DNA of 64,000 bases from Firm-04 sp045627405. GTDB taxonomy: Bacteria; Bacillota; Clostridia; Oscillospirales; Ruminococcaceae. This document shows positions 61,110 through 64,000 of this stretch, piece after piece. The stretch lies in NCBI GenBank assembly GCA_045627405.1, contig JAZQNP010000040.1:23357-87356 (forward strand), given 5' to 3'. Made by a program: the position numbers and the translations under genes. Position 1 is the first letter of the stretch. Every line of letters starts with the position of its first letter. Under the pieces are notes generated by a model that ran no database searches, was not told the origin of the DNA, and was given only the letters and a program-made list of their open reading frames with translations.

Positions 61110-61859
61110 ATGAAATTTGACGAGATCATTGCAGAACGCAGCAATAAAACGATTTACAGACTCGGTGACCGCTGCTACAAGGTATTTGACGAGAGCTATT
61201 CCAAGGCGGGAATTCTGAATGAAGCCCTGAACACAGCGCGCGTGGAGGAGACCGGTCTGCATATCCCGAAGATCCTCGAAGTGACCAATGTGGACGGAAA
61301 ATGGGCGATTGTCATGGATTACGTCAAGGGCAAGACAATGACCGAGCTGTTCAATGAACATCCGGAAAAGCTGGATGAGCTGATGGATCAGTTTGTGGAG
61401 ATTCAGCTCAATGTGCAGTCATATAAATGCCCGCTGCTCAGCCGCCTGAAAGATAAGATGCACGGCAAGATTTCTGCGTCGTCCTTCCCTGCGACCACAC
61501 GCTATGATCTGCATACCACGCTGGAATCCATGCCGAAGCACCTGAAATTGTGCCACGGCGACTTCAACCCGTCCAATATCATTCTCGGGGATGACGGAAA
61601 CACCTATATTATTGACTGGGCGCATGCCACACAGGGCAATGCTTCCGCAGATGCAGCACGCACCTATCTGCTGTTCTGCCTCAACGAACGGGAGGACGTT
61701 GCCAAGAATTATCTGCGTCTGTTCTGTGAGAAGAGCGACACGGCTGTGCAGTATGTGCAGAAGTGGATGCCGATTGTTGCGGCATCGCAGTCGGTCAAGG
61801 GCAATGACAAGGAGCGTGCATTCCTTGAAAGATGGGTCGATGTCGTAGACTATGTCTGA
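61110..61859 (+). CDS. aminoglycoside phosphotransferase (APH)-fold kinase
   Basis: The 249-residue protein has a kinase fold with a small N-lobe (RLGDRCYKVFDESYSKAGIL, Lys about residue 24; WAIVMDYVKGKTM hinge) and a C-lobe with the catalytic loop LCHGDFNPSNIIL and the metal motif IIDWAHATQG. It lies 17 bases after adhE and 49 before pflB, with AGGAGGG upstream, so it is probably co-transcribed with these fermentation genes. Members of this superfamily phosphorylate small alcohols, sugars or choline-like molecules; drug resistance is unlikely from this setting. The substrate is unknown. Confidence 0.88.
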   Translation: MKFDEIIAERSNKTIYRLGDRCYKVFDESYSKAGILNEALNTARVEETGLHIPKILEVTNVDGKWAIVMDYVKGKTMTELFNEHPEKLDELMDQFVEIQLNVQSYKCPLLSRLKDKMHGKISASSFPATTRYDLHTTLESMPKHLKLCHGDFNPSNIILGDDGNTYIIDWAHATQGNASADAARTYLLFCLNEREDVAKNYLRLFCEKSDTAVQYVQKWMPIVAASQSVKGNDKERAFLERWVDVVDYV

Positions 61860-61908
61860 TCTTTGCATTGATTGCTCCTGATTTTGTTTGACGGGAGGTT
61901 TCAGGAAT

Positions 61909-63990
61909 ATGTTTCAGGAATTCGCACCCGAATGGGAGGGCTTTGCTCAGGGAAAATGGAGCAGTGCTTCCGTAAATGTACGCGATTTTATTCAGTGCAA
62001 CTATACGCCTTATGACGGAGATGACAGCTTTCTGGAAGGTCCGACCGAAGCCACCAGAACGCTTTGGGCGCAGGTCATGGAACTTGCGCGACAGGAGCGC
62101 GAGGCGGGCGGCGTGCTGGATATGGATACGAAGATCATCTCCACGGTCACTTCCCATGCAGCCGGCTATCTGAACCGCGATCTGGAAAAGATCGTCGGCT
62201 TGCAGACAGACAAGCCCTTCAAGCGTGCCTTGCAGCCGTTCGGCGGAATCCGCATGGCGCAGCAGGCTTGCAGGGAATACGGCTATGAAGTGGACCGGGA
62301 AGTTGTTGACATCTTTACGAAATACCGAAAGACCCATAATCAGGGCGTGTTCGATGTCTATACGCCGGAGATGCGTCTGGCACGCAAATCCGCGATTCTG
62401 ACCGGTCTGCCCGATGCCTACGGCAGAGGACGGATCATCGGAGATTACCGCAGAATCGCTTTATACGGCATTGACATGCTGATTGAAGACAAGCAGCATC
62501 AGAAAGAGACCCATTTTATCCGCATGACTTCAAAGAACATTCGTCTGCGCGAGGAGCTGTCGGAGCAAATCCGCGCGCTGGAAGAGTTGAAGCAGCTCGG
62601 TGCGATCTATGGGTTTGACATTTCCCGCCCTGCGAAAAATGCACAGGAAGCTGTACAGTGGCTTTATTTTGGGTATTTGGCTGCGGTCAAGGAGCAGAAC
62701 GGTGCGGCGATGTCGCTCGGCAGAACATCCACGTTCCTCGATATTTTCATTCAGCGTGATCTGGATCGGGGCGTTCTCACCGAATCCGAAGCGCAGGAGC
62801 TGATTGACCACTTTATCATGAAGCTGCGCATGGTGAAATTTGCCCGCACGCCCGAATACAATGCACTGTTTTCCGGCGACCCGACATGGGTGACGGAATC
62901 CATCGGCGGCGTGTCCGTGGACGGACGGCATATGGTGACGAAAAATTCGTTCCGGTATCTGAATACGCTGAACAATCTCGGCACGGCACCGGAGCCGAAT
63001 ATGACTGTACTCTGGTCAGTCAATTTGCCGCTGAATTTCAAACGCTTCTGTGCAAAGATGTCGATTCAGACATCCTCCATTCAGTATGAAAATGACGATC
63101 TCATGCGCGTGACGCACGGCGACGACTATGCGATTGCGTGCTGTGTGTCGTCGATGCGCGTCGGCAAGGAGATGCAGTTTTTCGGCGCGAGAGCAAATCT
63201 TGCCAAATGTCTGCTCTATGCAATCAACGGCGGCGTTGATGAGGTCATGAAAGTGCAGGTGGGACCGAAATACCGTCCTGTGACGGGGGACTACCTGGAT
63301 TTTGACGATGTGATGGACAAGTATGACCAGATGATGGAATGGCTTGCCGGGCTGTATGTCAATACGCTCAATATCATCCATTTCATGCACGATAAATACT
63401 GCTATGAGCGCGTGCAGATGGCCCTGCATGACCGGGAGGTAAAACGCTATTTTGCAACGGGCATCGCCGGGCTTTCCGTTGTGGCGGATTCCCTCAGCGC
63501 GATTAAGTATGCAAAAGTCAAGTGTATCCGCGACGCGGACGGTATCGTGACGGACTACGAAATCGAAGGCGATTTCCCGAAGTACGGCAATGACGACGAC
63601 CGTGTCGATCAGATTGCAGTGGATATTGTCCACAGATTCATGGACAAGATCCGCAAGCACCACACCTACCGCGACAGTGTTCCGACGATGAGCATTCTGA
63701 CGATCACCTCGAATGTGGTCTACGGAAAGAAGACGGGCAACACACCGGACGGCAGAAAGCACGGAGTGCCGCTTGCACCGGGTGCAAATCCGATGCACGG
63801 CAGAGATACGCATGGTGCTGTTGCATCGCTGTCCAGCGTCTCCAAGCTGCCGTTCCGCGATGCACAGGACGGTATTTCCAACACATTTTCGATCATTCCG
63901 GATGCGCTCGGCAAAAACAGTGCGGTGTTCTCCGGAGAATTGGATCTGGATGCACTGCGGCATGAGGAGACGGATCATGAACCGAAATGA
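61909..63990 (+). CDS. pflB: pyruvate formate-lyase catalytic subunit lacking the glycyl-radical domain
   Basis: The 693-residue protein matches PflB over its whole length: FAPEWEGFAQGKW, LTGLPDAYGRGRIIGDYRR, the adjacent active-site cysteines at 411-412 in IACCVSSMRVGKEMQFF (418-419 in E. coli) and GRKHGVPLAPGANPMHGRD. It breaks pyruvate and CoA into acetyl-CoA and formate. It ends DALRHEETDHEPK at the place where E. coli PflB (760 residues) still has its C-terminal glycyl-radical domain, with Gly 734 and the RVSGYA loop; none of that is present. The ATG at 61909 follows GGAGG. A new ORF overlaps its last 14 bases. Confidence 0.93.
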   Translation: MFQEFAPEWEGFAQGKWSSASVNVRDFIQCNYTPYDGDDSFLEGPTEATRTLWAQVMELARQEREAGGVLDMDTKIISTVTSHAAGYLNRDLEKIVGLQTDKPFKRALQPFGGIRMAQQACREYGYEVDREVVDIFTKYRKTHNQGVFDVYTPEMRLARKSAILTGLPDAYGRGRIIGDYRRIALYGIDMLIEDKQHQKETHFIRMTSKNIRLREELSEQIRALEELKQLGAIYGFDISRPAKNAQEAVQWLYFGYLAAVKEQNGAAMSLGRTSTFLDIFIQRDLDRGVLTESEAQELIDHFIMKLRMVKFARTPEYNALFSGDPTWVTESIGGVSVDGRHMVTKNSFRYLNTLNNLGTAPEPNMTVLWSVNLPLNFKRFCAKMSIQTSSIQYENDDLMRVTHGDDYAIACCVSSMRVGKEMQFFGARANLAKCLLYAINGGVDEVMKVQVGPKYRPVTGDYLDFDDVMDKYDQMMEWLAGLYVNTLNIIHFMHDKYCYERVQMALHDREVKRYFATGIAGLSVVADSLSAIKYAKVKCIRDADGIVTDYEIEGDFPKYGNDDDRVDQIAVDIVHRFMDKIRKHHTYRDSVPTMSILTITSNVVYGKKTGNTPDGRKHGVPLAPGANPMHGRDTHGAVASLSSVSKLPFRDAQDGISNTFSIIPDALGKNSAVFSGELDLDALRHEETDHEPK

Positions 63991-64000
63991 AGCACCGGTT
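63977..64000 (+). CDS. start of the next gene, overlapping the pflB end
   Basis: An ATG at 63977, in another frame from pflB, is 7 bases after GAGGAG (63964-63969) and opens MNRNEAPV up to the window edge. The overlap with the pflB stop indicates translational coupling. It could be a stand-alone glycyl-radical domain (GrcA-like) or the PFL-activating enzyme; eight codons are not enough to decide. Confidence 0.6.

Noticed and set aside
61110..61859. Aminoglycoside resistance gene
   Set aside because: Only the kinase fold is shared; the position inside a fermentation operon argues for a metabolic substrate.
1..64000. Mobile elements, prophage, tRNA or rRNA genes
   Set aside because: No transposase, integrase, phage structural gene, terminal inverted repeats with target duplications, tRNA cloverleaf or rRNA segment was recognised.

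Overview
This 64 kb window looks like a chromosomal segment of an anaerobic Gram-positive gut bacterium close to Ruminococcus (Oscillospiraceae). Three secreted proteins carry dockerin modules (11883-14654, 26115-27788, 32216-33112) next to a CotH lipoprotein, which is typical of cellulosome-building ruminococci. Energy metabolism is mixed-acid (AdhE, pyruvate formate-lyase, a biotin carboxyltransferase cluster). thrS is controlled by a T-box. Promoters are TTGNNN-17-TATAAT and Shine-Dalgarno sites are strong. I found no tRNA, rRNA, CRISPR array, prophage or insertion sequence. This assignment is inferred from gene content only.

Layout. 0-3.8 kb is housekeeping: end of an LCP-like gene, rsfS, leuS and rpsU (a 57-codon gene with a near-consensus promoter). 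3.8-11.7 kb is minus strand: NagZ-like lipoprotein, UPF0210/ACT pair, DUF4190-like protein, metA, and a three-gene biotin carboxyltransferase operon resembling 12S/1.3S/5S transcarboxylase. 11.9-14.7 kb is a dockerin metalloprotease-like protein. 14.9-24.4 kb holds a sugar-sensor GGDEF protein, thrS with T-box, lepA, hemW, a membrane GGDEF protein and a DUF3592-like protein. 24.6-33.1 kb has galT, a dockerin SGNH esterase, two lipoproteins (OB-like and CotH), metG and a dockerin adaptor-like protein.

33.4-46.3 kb is rich in zinc-ribbon proteins: a ribbon/TM/propeller-like protein, an SPFH protein with three C-terminal ribbons beside a TFIIB-type ribbon membrane protein (resembling the Bacillus ydjI/ydjG pair), TrmH, a P2-type Ca-ATPase, a repeat-rich Pro/Ala protein and a CPBP protease. 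46.4-48.7 kb is cmk followed by an acyltransferase fused in frame to a degenerate VanY-like domain. 49-54.8 kb has pyrimidine nucleoside phosphorylase, an MBL-fold lipoprotein, hflX, GtrA and a UGM-like flavoprotein; a GT-C-like membrane protein follows to 57.2 kb. 57.4-64 kb is a fermentation locus: an AraC regulator divergent from adhE, an APH-like kinase, and pflB.

The strongest leads are two. The pflB reading frame stops at residue 693, before the glycyl-radical domain, and a new well-spaced start overlaps its end, suggesting a split pyruvate formate-lyase. The PlsC-VanY fusion has lost key catalytic residues in its VanY part and retains an internal ribosome-binding site and start.
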